A DNA stretch of 64,000 nucleotides from Sordaria brevicollis (Eukaryota; Ascomycota; Sordariomycetes; Sordariales; Sordariaceae), in the NCBI GenBank assembly GCA_033439795.1, contig JAUTDP010000002.1:4526001-4590000 (forward strand), given 5' to 3'. The position numbers and the translations under genes are program-made. This document shows positions 46,379 through 58,360 of this stretch, piece after piece (position 1 is the first letter of the stretch; each line of letters opens with the position of its first letter). The notes beneath the pieces were generated by a model, which was given only the letters and a program-made list of their open reading frames with translations, made no database searches and had not been told where the DNA came from.

Positions 46379-49300
46379 TCAGAGGAGACTCTCATACTTA
46401 TCCAACCCACTCCTACTCTGTCCTTGCCCCTGTTGCTGTTGAGCTTGCTGCGGCTGTAACGGCGCCGCTCCCCACCCCGAACTCTGTGGTTGGAGCGGTT
46501 GCATCATACTCCCCATACTCATGCCACCACCCATCCCACCAAAACCGCCAGTGTTGGTCTTAGCAGCCATCATACCCCCCATGGTATTAACACCCATGCT
46601 TGACAAATTTCCAAACGACCCTGATCCACTCCCCCAGGTTGTTGTCGTCGTTGTCGTCGGTGTGCTACTCTGAGCTGGAGCCTTGGGTGGTGGTGCTAAG
46701 CTAAATCCACCTGTCCCTGAGCCAAACCCTGGGGTGGAAGCTGACGAGGCGGATGGTGGTGGTTGTAAGGAAAATGAAGAGCTAGTTCGTGAGGCGCTGG
46801 ATAGTTGGCCGAGGTTCATGTTGCTAAAGGCGCCTGTTGGTGGAGGGGCGATGGAGGGGGAGATAACGGTTGAGGCGGGTGTTGATGATGACCAGGGGTT
46901 TGCTTGGGCTTGTGTGGCGGCGCCCCAGTTGATGCCGGAGCTTGTGCTTGTTGTTGTGGGGGAGGTGATGGTAGGTTGGAGTGGTTGAGAGAACTGAGTT
47001 GACTGGGGCGTTAGAGCCTGGAAGGAGGAGTTTAGGTCGGGAGTGACGGTGCGGAAGTTGGAGCCGGTGGTTTGGGGTTTGAGAGTCGTTGAGGAAGCGG
47101 CCGGAGTGGTGACGGGAGGAGTGGAGGACCACGAAAAGGTCGCGGCGGGGGTAGATCGGCCGGTGCCGGTGCCGGAGCGGATGCCGGGGGAGGTCACGGT
47201 AGGTTTGGAAGTTAGGGCGTCGTCCCATCCGCCCGAGTCGAGAGGACTGGTGTTACTGTTGCTGCTGCCACCACCAACTAGAGCCGCAAAATCACCGGCT
47301 GTTGTCCCGTTCGCGTCTAGAGCTGAAGAACCGGACAGCCCGCCTAGGGACATGAAGTCTTCTGCTGGACCAGAAGTGTTGCCGCCGTTGAGCTCTTGGA
47401 GTTTCCTGGTCTGTTCGTCTTCCACCCGCTTCGACAAGCTCTTGATGAGATCCATGAATGACTGGAACTGCTTGAGGTCGAGCAAGGGTGTGAGACTCAT
47501 TGCCCACAATATGGGCAAGATGTCCATGGCCACAAAGTCCGCATCTGCCACCTTGCCCACGATCCGCAAGACGTTGAGAGCGGCGATCATGACGGCTGGC
47601 TCCTTGGTTTTGATGGCCTTAATCAAGGGTACGATCTTCTCCTGCATGGTAAACTTGTCTAGTGCACTAGAGCTAGACGAAGGTTTCCGTTCGGAGGGAC
47701 CGAGCCCGTCGAGGCCGTCGTTGTTCGCCATGGGGTCAGTGGAGCCACCGCATAGAACGACAAAGGCTTGAAGACCGCGGACTTTGATGGCGAGACTGTT
47801 GGTTTTGCTGAAGATCATGGCGACCACTGGGAACAGCTCGTTCTTGATGGTGCTAAAGTCGAGAACTGGAAGGACACTTGGGAGACATTGGAGTGCGGCG
47901 CCAACCAGGACGGGTGTTGGAGACTCCAGGGCGGCGAAGATGATGGGGAGAATGTCTAGTAATGTTAGTTGACGATTCAGAGACGGGATGAAACTTGAAC
48001 TTACCATCCTTGAATTCTTTCCCAGGACAGGCACTAACGATGACAGGCAGCTGCTCAATAATGATCATCAGACCCGCATCCCGAGGAGGATCTCTCTCCT
48101 GTGACTGCTTTGCGTTGGTAACAAAAATCTCCTTGATAACCGGCCGGACTCGGTCCCCAAAGGCCCTCTTGCCAGCAGTGGACGGTAGAAGCTCGATAAT
48201 CTTGAAGATGTTATGCAGAATCAAGGAAATAAGCTCCTTGTCCTTCATTTCCTCTAGCAAGCCCGGGAGAATCTTCTTCTCCATGACCGAGTTAGGGAAG
48301 TCCGGTAAGACTTTGATCAAGCCTCTCAAGAATGCCTGCTTCTCATTTGGCGTCTTGGCTGGGAAGGTGTCCAAAAATCGAAGCGTCTTGACCATGATGT
48401 TGTTGAAGTATTCGCTCTGCTGGAACTCCTTGGCCGTCATCCGGGTAGCCGGTCTTCGTGTGATAAGCCGTGGTAGGACATGGTTGGCTAACTCTTTCGG
48501 TAGCTCTCGTGAACAAAGGTAGTTGTTGGTCGAAGATGGCACGCCCTGTGACGACTGGAAGTGCCTCTTATAGGAAGACAAGCTCGAGTTGCATTCGAAT
48601 GGTGACCGATGGGGCGAATTGTACAGAGATATGCAAAGTAGACCCAACGAGAACATATCGGCGGAGGATGTGAGGTTGTTGTCGAGAACAAAGTCGGGAG
48701 AGGTATAGTCGAGATTCATCTGAACGGTCCGAGGTAACCTGGGCTCATAATGCAGGACCTCTGAAAGATTGATCGGTTGTATCGACGTCGGCTTGTTCGA
48801 ATCTTGCTGTGGGCTGCAAAAAGAGAGACCGCTGACCTTCCAATCTGACTATAAGGGGTCAGCACAAGCCATATCCTGAAAAGCTCGTCGCGAGATAACC
48901 CACCTTGGCATTAATAAGAATAGCATCTGGAGTCAGGTTGCCGTGGACCAGCCCGGCATTCTCGTGCAGGAACTCTAGAGCCTTGCTGACTTGTAGCAAA
49001 CCCTTCTGATACTCCAGTTCGTCTATTTCCACCTCACGCCGCCTCCGGGTGCCATCGGGTTCCTCTCTAACATAACGACTTGATCGGCCACCGACACCAT
49101 TTCGTTCCTGGTCGTCCTTCTCTTGTAGTACCGCCGCAAGTGATGTTGTGACTGGTTCCGTGACGAACTGTAGACCTCCACCTCTTGTTTCCTCGACCGG
49201 TTCGACCAGCTCCAAAATGGCGGGATGTCGTAGCCTGGCCAGCGAGGAGGCCTCCTTCTTCAACCGCTCAACCACCTCTTCGACCACCTTCTTAAAGCCG

Positions 49301-49506
49301 GCGGCGCTTGATCGGCTGAGATCCTTGCTGTGCGCATCGAGTATTTTCCTATCGAAGACGAAGACCGAGTACTCCTTTCCGGTGGACTTTTTCTTGGCCG
49401 GGTAGACCTTCCATGGGCCGGCTGTCGTCGTGAGGGTGGAGGATATGCTGTAGTTGGAGTTGATGTTTGTCGCACCAAGCGACTTGAATACGCCGGCGAG
49501 GGCCAT
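46379..49506 (-). CDS. SCY1-like pseudokinase with HEAT repeats
   Basis: Exons are 49506-48904, 48848-48005 and 47955-46379, giving about 1007 aa. SCY1/SCYL proteins are catalytically dead kinases that act in Golgi/endosome clathrin traffic. The N-lobe (WKVYPAKKKSTGKEYSVFVFDRK) keeps the SCYL pattern. The catalytic loop reads VHGNLTPDAILIN instead of HRD...N, and the DFG position reads WKVSGLSF, so activity is not expected. Residues about 320-700 are helical HEAT-like repeats (LPKELANHVLPRLI, KILPGLLEEMKDKEL, DILPIIFAALESPTPVLV). The C-terminal ~330 residues are Ser/Thr/Gln/Gly-rich with many short repeats, ending in DKYESLL. Introns are 55 and 49 nt. It is divergent from the aminotransferase gene. 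Yeast Scy1 and animal SCYL2 are the nearest matches I can name. Confidence 0.9.
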
Positions 49507-50808
49507 GGTCTAGGTCCAATCGGTCGAGCTGTTCGAGGTATCGGTGGACGGTTTGCGCTGGATGGATCTCGGGGAGTCGGTCGGTGCTGGAGGTCAAGTT
49601 CGATTAGAGTCGGAATTCCCGGTCACCGTGGTTTGATATCCATTGACATGCGAAATGGGACGAAATAGTAAGAAGACGGTGTAGGGAGATGTCAGGTAGG
49701 AGAGTAATTGAAATTGGAGCTTCTCATTATCTGATTGACTTGGCTTTTGCGGAGTGATGCGATTCGTACCTATAGCAGTTGATGCTCCCGTCTAACGGCG
49801 GTCGACCGGCAACAGCCAATGCCCCTCCACTAACAAATATCGACCAAGCTCCAGCGAATAATGTGATGGTGTTCGACCGCGCAAAATCGCAATCACATTC
49901 GTAGGCGAAGACGGGATGAAGGGATCAAAGAGAGTCGACAGCGCAACCAACCGATGTTGGTGCTTCGAAGACAATGAAGAGTTCCGCGTATGATGACACA
50001 AGGCAGCTGTTAGTACGTTTCGGCGCAAGCTTGGCCTCCTTACAGCCCAGCCCAGTGTAACTGCGCGCAAGGCCCAATCGCCAAGTCGGGAGAACAGTGG
50101 TGTCACTGAGTGAGGTGGTAAGGCTGAAGTTGGAGCTGCTGCAGCTGATAAGGAAAGATAAGATCCTGACCTCAGGGGACGGGAAGGAGAAAGGGAAAGT
50201 TGATGACAGCGGGGAGCTTGCTTTACAAATTTCCGGCCTCGCGACTTTGAACCCCGAGGGCGGTGAACTTTGTTAGGGAGCTACACCCCACCTGCTGCAC
50301 TCAAGGGGCTCTTTTGCGGGGCGCGGCAGACGTGTTCTGGAACACCGCTAACATGCAACATCTCTAACACCCGAGTCGAGACTGCGATGACTCCGTGGAT
50401 ACGTGGTTAGCAGCGGCATGGGACGGGCTTGTCGGGAACGGCGGAGATGATCAGGGAGGGTCGTGATTGGGTCAATTGGCTAAAGTCAAGCTCCGATCGT
50501 CCTCCGATGGTCCCTTGTTCCCAACATTGCCGTCGTCCACTTTCGTCCACTTTGCGCCGTGCGCGGGAATCCAGGGCGGTCTGACTGACTCTTTCATTAC
50601 TTGGGACATATAGATATTACTGTCCTCCTCCTCCTGCTTCTTGTCCCGGCTCTGAGCGAAGTGGTCATCATTCATCCATCTTTTCTTTTCTTTTTCTGTC
50701 CCACGATATCCACTTTTTTAGTCCTTGTTCTTATTTAGAGAGTTGCTGTTTTTTAGCCATTGATACCCAAACTTGATCCAAAACACCAAAAACTACACAT
50801 CACCAACC
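49507..50808. promoter_or_regulatory. Divergent promoter region of the SCY1-like and aminotransferase genes
   Basis: These 1.3 kb carry both promoters. A TGACTC at 50586-50591, about 220 bp before the aminotransferase start, is a partial match to the TGA(C/G)TCA site of the amino-acid control factor (CPC-1/Gcn4). This is only suggestive. A pyrimidine-rich leader (50680-50760) precedes the start. Confidence 0.4.
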
Positions 50809-52091
50809 ATGTTCCGCACTTCCCTCCGTAGGGCTGCGGCCTTCCAGCCCTCGAGGCCATGCTTTGGCGCCTTCTCCGTCACTGCTGCCCGCCAGTACAG
50901 CGCCGCCGCCGGCACTGCCGATATCGATGTTTCCAAGCTCAAGATCGAGAAGAGCACCCAGCCCAAGGCCCTCAAGAAGCCCGAGGAGCTTGTCTTTGGC
51001 CGCAACTTCACCGGTGCGTCACCGTTCGCTCAAGAGAAAGAATGCGCAAGCACTTAGACTAACATCCATGTCAAACAGACCACATGCTCACCATCGAATG
51101 GACCAAGGAGAACGGCTGGAACGCGCCCGAGATCAAGCCCTACCAGAACCTCTCCCTCGACCCCGCCACCTGCGTCTTCCACTACGCCTTCGAGTGCTTC
51201 GAGGGCATGAAGGCCTACAAGGACAAGGCTGGCAAGATCCGCCTCTTCCGCCCGGACAAGAACATGGCGCGCTTCAACAAGTCGGCCGCCCGCATCGCCC
51301 TGCCCACCTTCAACTCGCCCGCCCTGATCGACCTGATCGCCAAGCTCGTCAAGCTCGACAGCCGCTTCATCCCCGAGCAGCGCGGCTACTCGCTCTATCT
51401 CCGCCCGACCATGATCGGCACCCAAAAGACGCTCGGCGTTGGCCCCCCCGGATCCGCCCTGCTCTACGTCATCGCCTCCCCCGTCGGCCCTTACTACCCC
51501 ACCGGCTTCAAGGCCGTCTCGCTCGAGGCCACCGACTACGCCGTGCGCGCCTGGCCCGGCGGCGTCGGCGACAAGAAGCTCGGCGCCAACTACGCCCCCT
51601 GCATCGTGCCCCAGGTCGAGGCCATGAGCCGCGGCTTCCAGCAGAACCTGTGGCTGTTTGGCGAGGAGGAGTACGTGACCGAGGTGGGCACCATGAACTT
51701 TTTCGTGGCGCTCAAGGACAAGGCGACGGGCCAGAAGACGCTCGTTACCGCTCCCCTGGACGGCACCATCCTCGAGGGTGTCACTCGTGATTCCGTTCTC
51801 GCGCTGGCTCGCGAGAGGCTGGTCCCCCAGGGTTGGAAGGTTGAGGAGCGCAAGTATACCATGAAGGAGCTTGATGAGGCGGCCAGCGAGGGACGTCTGA
51901 TTGAGGCGTTTGGTGCGGGCACGGCGGCGATTGTGAGCCCCGTTAGGTCGATCAGCTGGAAGGGCAAGCTGGTTAACTGCGGTCTTAAGCCTGAGGAGGA
52001 GTCTGGCGAGTTGACGATGCAGATCAAGAACTGGATGGAGGCTAGGCAGTATGGTGATGAGGAGCATGAGTGGAGCTATGTTTGCGAGTAA
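50809..52091 (+). CDS. Branched-chain amino acid aminotransferase, mitochondrial
   Basis: Exons are 50809-51013 and 51079-52091, giving 405 aa. It transfers the amino group between Leu/Ile/Val and 2-oxoglutarate with pyridoxal phosphate, the last step of branched-chain synthesis and first step of breakdown. The N-terminus (FRTSLRRAAAFQPSRP) is Arg/Ala/Ser-rich without acids, as mitochondrial presequences are. The class IV aminotransferase domain shows FHYAFECFEGMKAY, FRPDKNMARF, LYLRPTMIGT and the cofactor-lysine block GDKKLGANYAPC, with Lys235 expected to bind the cofactor. EVGTMNFF and GAGTAAIVSPV follow. The 65-nt intron splits an Asp codon just before HMLTIEW. Length and motifs are normal for the family. 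Codon use is strongly C-ending, suggesting high expression. Confidence 0.95.
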
Positions 52092-53173
52092 AAGACCTGA
52101 TTATAGATATCCTGGAGATGCATGAGAAGATAAAATGATTTAGCGAAGACTTTTAGATTCAAAAGGTTACATTGTTTCCTGTATATACTTTTCTCGGATT
52201 TATGACATGGAATAGGTACGGGATATGTGATCAGCCAGTTCATGAAAAGCCTGGTTTTAGACTTTCACAAACCTCCATCCTCACCGTGCTTATTACAGCC
52301 TTGCTCTTGTGTTACTAACCAGTAATACAAAAGTCGAGGTGCACAGCATGCTATCTCCCTCTATAAGGTTACTTTGTTAGGTTATTAGTTTTCCCTGCGG
52401 TCAAAGAGGGACGGACATTGCTGTGCTCGAGTACATTATGAACATTCACCATCATCGGCTCTACACTGCTTACTCACCAGTTTAACGTTACAGTATGAGG
52501 ATGTGCGATGTATGAAGAGGGGAGAAAAGCTTCAAATAACACACCACCGTCTATCAAAAATACAATTCAAATTCAATCTATCCACCTTGCCAACCTCCAT
52601 TTCAGTTGAAAACGACGACGAGAAGAGCACCCGTGCAGAGAGATAACCTACCATCTTGCCCCAAGTACCATGTAGTAAAATAGTGATGTACAGTGTAAGA
52701 AGGTTGAGCGGTGATGGGCGGGGAAGTGTATGGGTTTTTTCTCAAATAATCAATTCCATCGTCTAAGCAGTGCAGTAAGCCACGCAAGAAAGAAAGAAAA
52801 CTCCCATAGCCCTTCTTCCTTCCCGCCCTCATCTTCTCTCTCTCTCTCTCTTCCCCTGTCCTGCCTGGTTCAGTTCCTTCCCTCACTCAGTCTCCCATTT
52901 CCCCGGTATCTAAACTTGCTTGCTTGGTGAATGAAAACAGGCCGTCCTGTGTAACCGGTCCCTGGTTTTCGGTAAATTTGCTGAACTGTGTTATCGTTTG
53001 CTGGTCTAGATTGCGCTTCGACTTGTTCCTGGTATCCCAAACTTCGTAAAAAGTAACTGTTGAATGGGTGTTGCCATTGTTGTCACCATTCCCCGCCGTG
53101 GTGTATGCGAATGCTGGAAATGCTGGTTGGTGGGCGCGCAAACACAACTTGACAAGTGACACGCTTCGAACGT
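52092..53173. other. 3'-3' intergenic region between the aminotransferase and complex I subunit genes
   Basis: Convergent gene ends with no coding region seen. A CT microsatellite-like run lies near 52835-52860. Confidence 0.5.
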
Positions 53174-53789
53174 TTACTTCTCGGGGTGAGGATCCTCGAG
53201 GATACCCTCAGCCTCTAGTCGGCGGCGAGCCTCTTCGAGAGCCCATGTTTGGATGCTGTGGTTGATGTATGTTAGCTTAAGTTCAGCTCAGAATAGTCGA
53301 TATGCGTTGCTTCCCAACGCAGGTTGGTTAGTCCCGTTTATATCCCATGCTCCCGATCCTCCAACTCCGACCGCAAACTCGTTTGGTCTTCTCGTACCCC
53401 TCCACTTTGTATCCCATCCCCGCTCATTCAACATCCATCCACTCGAAACCATCCCGCAGGCCCATCCCCTTCCTGCACCGTCTATCCCCCTTCTTTATCC
53501 CATCCCATTTCCCTCTCCCATTTGATTTAACGAAAAGCACTTACGAAGTATCAGGCTTAAAAGCATACGCAACAGAAGCAACAGCAAAGCTACCGCACAT
53601 GCCATAAAAGAACGGGATCTCCCACCCTTCCCTCTCGTACTTCTCGCCCGGCCGGACGCCGAAAAGCCAGCCGCTGGGCGGATCGTAGTGCGGGGCGCCG
53701 CCGCCGCGGACGGTGCGGGTGGTGCTGAATGCGCGCTTGGAAGCGACCGACGCAAGAGCGCCGGTGCGGAGGATGGTGGGGGATGGCAT
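53174..53789 (-). CDS. Complex I accessory subunit, ESSS/NDUFB11 type
   Basis: Exons are 53789-53545 and 53255-53174 with a 289-nt intron, giving 108 aa. This is a small single-span accessory subunit of the membrane arm of NADH:ubiquinone oxidoreductase. The N-terminus (SPTILRTGALASVASKRAF) looks like a mitochondrial presequence. The block GGGAPHYDPPSGWLFG and the GWEIPFFYGMCGSF motif at the start of the membrane segment (continuing AVASVAYAF) are typical. The second exon adds the C-terminal helix IQTWALEEARRRLEAEG. The junction joins a Ser codon cleanly. The long pyrimidine-rich intron is unusual for such a short gene. Confidence 0.85.
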
Positions 53790-54829
53790 CTTCGTTTTAT
53801 GTAAAGCGACGGTTGGGTGGGTGGTCGGTTGGATTCGGTTGGTTTGTCTGGGGTCGTGGGTTGTGACGAGGGGAGAGTCGGGCGTGGGATAATGCGCCGG
53901 TCGGTGGTAGTGGAATTCGAGGTTGGAAGGTTGGTGAATGACAGATGACGGATGACCCCCGATTACTCAATCGAATCGAATTGATGGACGGAACGGGGAA
54001 TCCGGGGCACTGCAGTTGTTGTGGAGTTGGCGAACGGTAAGGGCGGAGGCGAAATCTCCACCGGTTGTTGTTCGTTCCGCGTTGTATGGGGCCGGGCTGG
54101 AGAAAGCGGGCGGAGTTTGATGATGATGACTTGCAAGGAGTGAGGCAGTTGTGGTCGCAGTTTGCGATCTGGGCACAACGAGCTGTCGTCGATTGTTGGG
54201 AAGGTTTCGAGCGGCTGATTGGTGGGAAGGGTATGAATAACTCGGTTTATGCAAGGCTTTGAGCTGTAGATTGCAGGGAGGTCTGTGCGCTGCTATGCTA
54301 AAATGGCAAATGGGAGTTGTGCAACTGCTGTCACGTGGAGGGAAGTGGCCGATATCTTCCGGTTGGGGGGTAATGGGGGTTAGGGTTGTACGGGGTCGCT
54401 GGCTTGCACCGCAAGTCTTCATCATGGCACATTCCCTCCAGACACTCGATCATACATCATCGAAGAAAACTCTGTCATCTCTTCAATTGGCGTAAAGTGC
54501 AATTGACAAACTGTTTCTATCTCGGACATTATGGAAAGTCCTCCAATTTGTCCAGGCTCTATTGTGGCACAGCACAACACCATGGCCGATTTCATCACTT
54601 CAAGATGGTGATCTGACGGCGGCTACCCACTACTGATGATAGGCTGACTCCGGCCAACTATCTGGTCGAGACGCTCAAGACCTCATGCTCGGCAAGGCTG
54701 AAACTCGTGGGCGTTCACGACTGAGGGAGCATTGTTTCCTACTGCTCTGTAGCTCACGCGTAAAAAGAACCTCAATCTTTTAACGGACACAGTTCCTATA
54801 CATTGGTCACTCTGGACAATCCTCCACAT
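53790..54829. promoter_or_regulatory. Divergent promoter region of the complex I subunit and HET genes
   Basis: This 1.04-kb region marks the switch from housekeeping genes to the accessory pair. I see no gene or strong motif in it. Confidence 0.45.
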
Positions 54830-57453
54830 ATGTCTTCACCAACGAGCATGGAAACTGCCACCGAAAGGGTCTTCAGCTATAACCTGATACCTCTACGCCT
54901 CAAATTGTCCGAAATCCGGCTCCTCGAGGTGTTTCCAGCGCCCGACTTCGGCGATGATCTTCGATGTCGGCTATACACCGTGCTCATCGAAGAGCCTCCG
55001 CAGCACTCTGGAGACGGCCTTCCTTGCTCGATATGTTCAGTTCAACATCCGTCTTGGTATATCAACCTTCAGCCCAGATATGGTCGCGACGCTTGCCAGG
55101 GCTGTGGCCTGACGAAGCATTGCCAAACAACGTTTGGATACCCATGGTATCAGGCTCTCTCGTACGCCTGGGGCGATTGTAACAAGACCCATGAAATTCT
55201 CACCACTACTCCAACTGAAACGAGGGATCACAAGCATTGGGTCAGCCCAGCCAGAAGACCGACGGATGGCGGCCATCTTGCCGATGAACGCACACAAGAA
55301 ACATGAGGATTCCCATAACCGCTTCTCTGGACAGTTGCCTGCGCCAGCTTCGGAGCTCTTGCCGATCAGAGTCTCTCACAATCTGGATCGATCAGGTCTG
55401 CATTGACCAATCAAATGACCAAGAGAAATCCGTCCAGGTCGAGCTCATGCGCAAAATTTATTCCACGGCGGCACGCGTTGTAATTTGGCTCGGTCCTGCT
55501 GCTGACGGCTCAGACGATGTCATGGAAGCACATTCTCGCGTTTGGCAAATCGTTCGGGAATACCACCTTCCGGCGCATCGGCAAGGCCAATCATTACACG
55601 ATCACCTTGTCAACACGCTGGACCACGATGGAAACTTGTCCTTGCCCAACTTCCAGCGTTTCAGGGACGAAGTAGCGAGGATATATGACCCCCTTATTCG
55701 GGACCAGAGAGCACAGAGGTGGATCGACAGAGAGTGGTTTTCGCGCATCTGGGTCGTACAGGAGCTGTCCTTGTCCAGAGACGCGGTCTTCATGTGCGGG
55801 GACAAGTCATTGGATTCTGGCTACGCTCTTGTCTCGTTAAAGATGTTCAAACACATATTGTGGCGCCTAGGTATCGCCAGGATACATCCCTTACGCAGCA
55901 TGGATGTTGGCATACCGCGCCCACTCGCGGATGGAGTTCCAGGATTTGAATGACTCTACAAAAAGCTCCGTGTCGCACTTGTGCCCCTGGAATGGCAACA
56001 TGATCGGATTCTCTCATCACTAACCGGACGACCATATTGTATGTCACTAGTGCATCTCCTCAACAAGTTATACAATTACGACCAAACCCCTCTCAGGACC
56101 TCTTCGAAATATCGAGATAGAATTTATGGCCTACTTGGCCTAGTATGGGAACGCTATGATTATGGGCTTCGTCCGGATTATTCAAACCAAACAACAACGA
56201 CGATGGTTTTGACTCAGACTGCAAGGGCCCTGATCAAGAGGGGAGGAGTAAACCTCCTTAGCTTGGTACAATTTCCGAAGCAGGGGGTCGCGCACATGGA
56301 GGACGGTACAGATGAGCAGTTCCCACTTCCTTCAAGGGTACCCGATTGGTACGCCCGCTCACGACAGCGATACAGGATCAGACACGGGCGAGCGTTAGAG
56401 TCTTTGTCAGCAAGTTGGGATGCTCCAGTCCAACTTATACCTACCGTCCTTCAGAGCACTATCGGACTTCGAGGTTTCTTTGTTGACACAGTCGAGGAGG
56501 TGGGGGGCTACATAGAGGACCGGGAGTTCTCCTCAGAGACCGAAGCGAGTAGGTACTGGCAAGAAGTGGCCGATTCCCATGCCCCACTGTGCTCGATAAA
56601 ACGCTTTTGGCGTCAGTCTGCTGAAAAGGAACACCATGAAATTTACAGCAATGCCGCCAGGCGCAATGAGGCTCTTTGGCGTGTCCCTATCGGTGACTTA
56701 TGGCAAGGCTCCGACGAGCATGAGCCCTCTGGTTTCAATACAAGACCTCCCCGAGAACTGATTCCGTATATGTCCGAGCTATTCGACCTGGCTCTGGAAT
56801 ATTCTCGCATAGCCATGTCAATAAGTCACCAGGTTATGTTACATACGACACCGGATGTCGAATTTGTACCCAGCTTATCCCAGGCTGAAAAGGAGGTCGT
56901 CAAACAGGCTGAGAACAGCGAACTGATGAATCAATATCTGGATCGTCTACAAGATACGCTTGACGCCATGCATCTCCGTCCCTATCTCACCAAAAAGGGA
57001 TATCTGGGCTTAGCGCCAACCCACACGCAACCGGGCGATCACCTGGTCATTTTCTCCGGGGGCCTGGTTCCGTATGTCATCAGGCCAGTCACCACCGACA
57101 CGGATCGATACCGGTTCAAACCGGGTGCTGGGAGTCAGGCCAACAAGTCTGACGAGCAAAGCCGGGTCGACTCCACTACCACAGGGGCCAGACAAGATGT
57201 GAAGGACTGCCACGAACCCAACTTCAAGCTCCCCGAGACTCCTCTTTACACGAAAACGGAGATCCACACCATGTACGAGCGATACAACCTTCATCAAGCA
57301 AGTCGTCCACCACCGGAGCCGGTCGCGTTGCCTACGAGGCCGGATGAGAATGATAGTATATACACGTTTGTCGGCGAGGCGTTTTGTGATGGTATCATGG
57401 ATGGCGAGTTCATGGAGCGGGCAGGGGAGATTCAGGACTTTTTTCTTGTTTGA
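54830..57453 (+). CDS. HET-domain (heterokaryon incompatibility) protein, interrupted reading frame
   Basis: HET domains trigger cell death after fusion of unlike fungal strains. The first frame starts at ATG 54830 and holds YQALSYAWGD near 55140-55170. After about 55300 the coding frame changes. The new frame has LTIWIDQVCIDQ, IYSTAARVVIWLGPA and DREWFSRIWVVQEL, all standard HET blocks. A TGA at 55951-55953 then interrupts, and the same frame resumes with RDRIYGLLGL near 56115 and ends with GEAFCDGIMDGEFM near 57380-57425. The TGA could lie in a 180-nt intron (55871-56050), which has a GTATCG donor, a CACTAAC branch site and a CACTAG acceptor and keeps frame. For the first shift I find no intron; a single missing base in the AAA run near 55299 would explain it. 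So the gene is either a pseudogene in this strain or carries a sequence error. Confidence 0.8.
55871..56050 (+). other. Candidate intron in the HET gene covering the in-frame TGA
   Basis: GTATCG at the left, CACTAAC near 56014-56020 and ACTAG at the right are splice-like. The length is a multiple of three, so the flanking frames join. At 180 nt it is long, and one internal frame is open for about 58 codons (GYIPYAAWMLAYRAHSR), so the alternative is coding sequence with a second frameshift. Confidence 0.4.
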
Positions 57454-58360
57454 CATTCTAGCTTTCCGTGCGGCAATGCACGCCGAAATACTCTTTTTTA
57501 CTAACGTCGAAGGAGCGAGATTTGCAGTGGCAGTTGTAACGAGCAAGGAGTCATCACCTACGTTGCATAAAATGGAAACCCTCGAACGGTTTCTTTAGTC
57601 CTCGTCACAAAACTTTGGCTCATCCGCCTTATGTCTCGCTCTTGTTTCCATTCTTCCTTTCCCAGTCACAACAAGTTGTTTATCATTATCTCTGCAGAGA
57701 ATAGGCAGTGCTTTGATACTGAATACCACGCGGCACTTCAGCCCCCTTGTTACATCAACTAAAGCAACCAAACGCCTCAATTTCACAGCCCCTTGCCGTC
57801 GAAGAATATAACGGCCCTGGTATATGATCTCGCCACATCGAATTTATCCAGCTCCTCACCATGTCATGTCATTGGATTGCCAGTATATCTCCGAGAGGTG
57901 GTGGTGGCCTTCGCCTCGGTCTAGGACCAGTAGTATGTTCAGCCTTTTATATCCGATCAACATCGACGACTATACCCGCTGCTGTGTTACCAGCAAAACA
58001 GGGTAGTAGGTGTTGCTTTTGCCATGCAGAAGATACCTAGCAACCTGAAAAGGAAAGTCAGGGTTGAGTACCTGCAATATGTCACTGCTAGAAGCATTCT
58101 TCTGGTTTGAGCGTCATAAGCGTCATAATACCTCTAGTTGCACAAAGGGGACCCTAGACTCGAATGTAAGATAGAGGCTTGTACAGCATTGTTTGAGAAG
58201 TTCATCTCCCACTTCATGCACTCTCCTCGAGTCTATTTTTTTCTTCCCTATCCCGGTCTAGAGACCTCATGACAACACATTGTACCTGATTATTCCACTT
58301 TCACGATTTGAGCCTGGGCTCGTCCGCCATTTCCCCCCCCCCCCCCCCCCCCCCCCCCCG
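57454..58360 (+). promoter_or_regulatory. Intergenic region between HET and kelch genes
   Basis: HET 3' flank and kelch promoter. The only notable feature is the C27 run at 58333-58359 next to the kelch start codon. No gene is seen. Confidence 0.5.
58333..58359 (+). repeat. Uninterrupted run of 27 C just before a start codon
   Basis: 27 consecutive C bases end two bases before the ATG at 58361 (one G between). The run would lie in the 5' UTR or core promoter of the kelch gene. Its true length may differ, since long homopolymers are hard to sequence. Confidence 0.9.

Noticed and set aside
50864..52067. Long frames on both strands within the aminotransferase gene
   Set aside because: They arise from the strong C-ending codon bias of the gene and match no protein family.
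58280..58360. Poly-Pro N-terminal extension of the kelch protein through the C27 run
   Set aside because: The upstream frame begins with a non-ATG codon; the ATG at 58361 is directly followed by a signal peptide.
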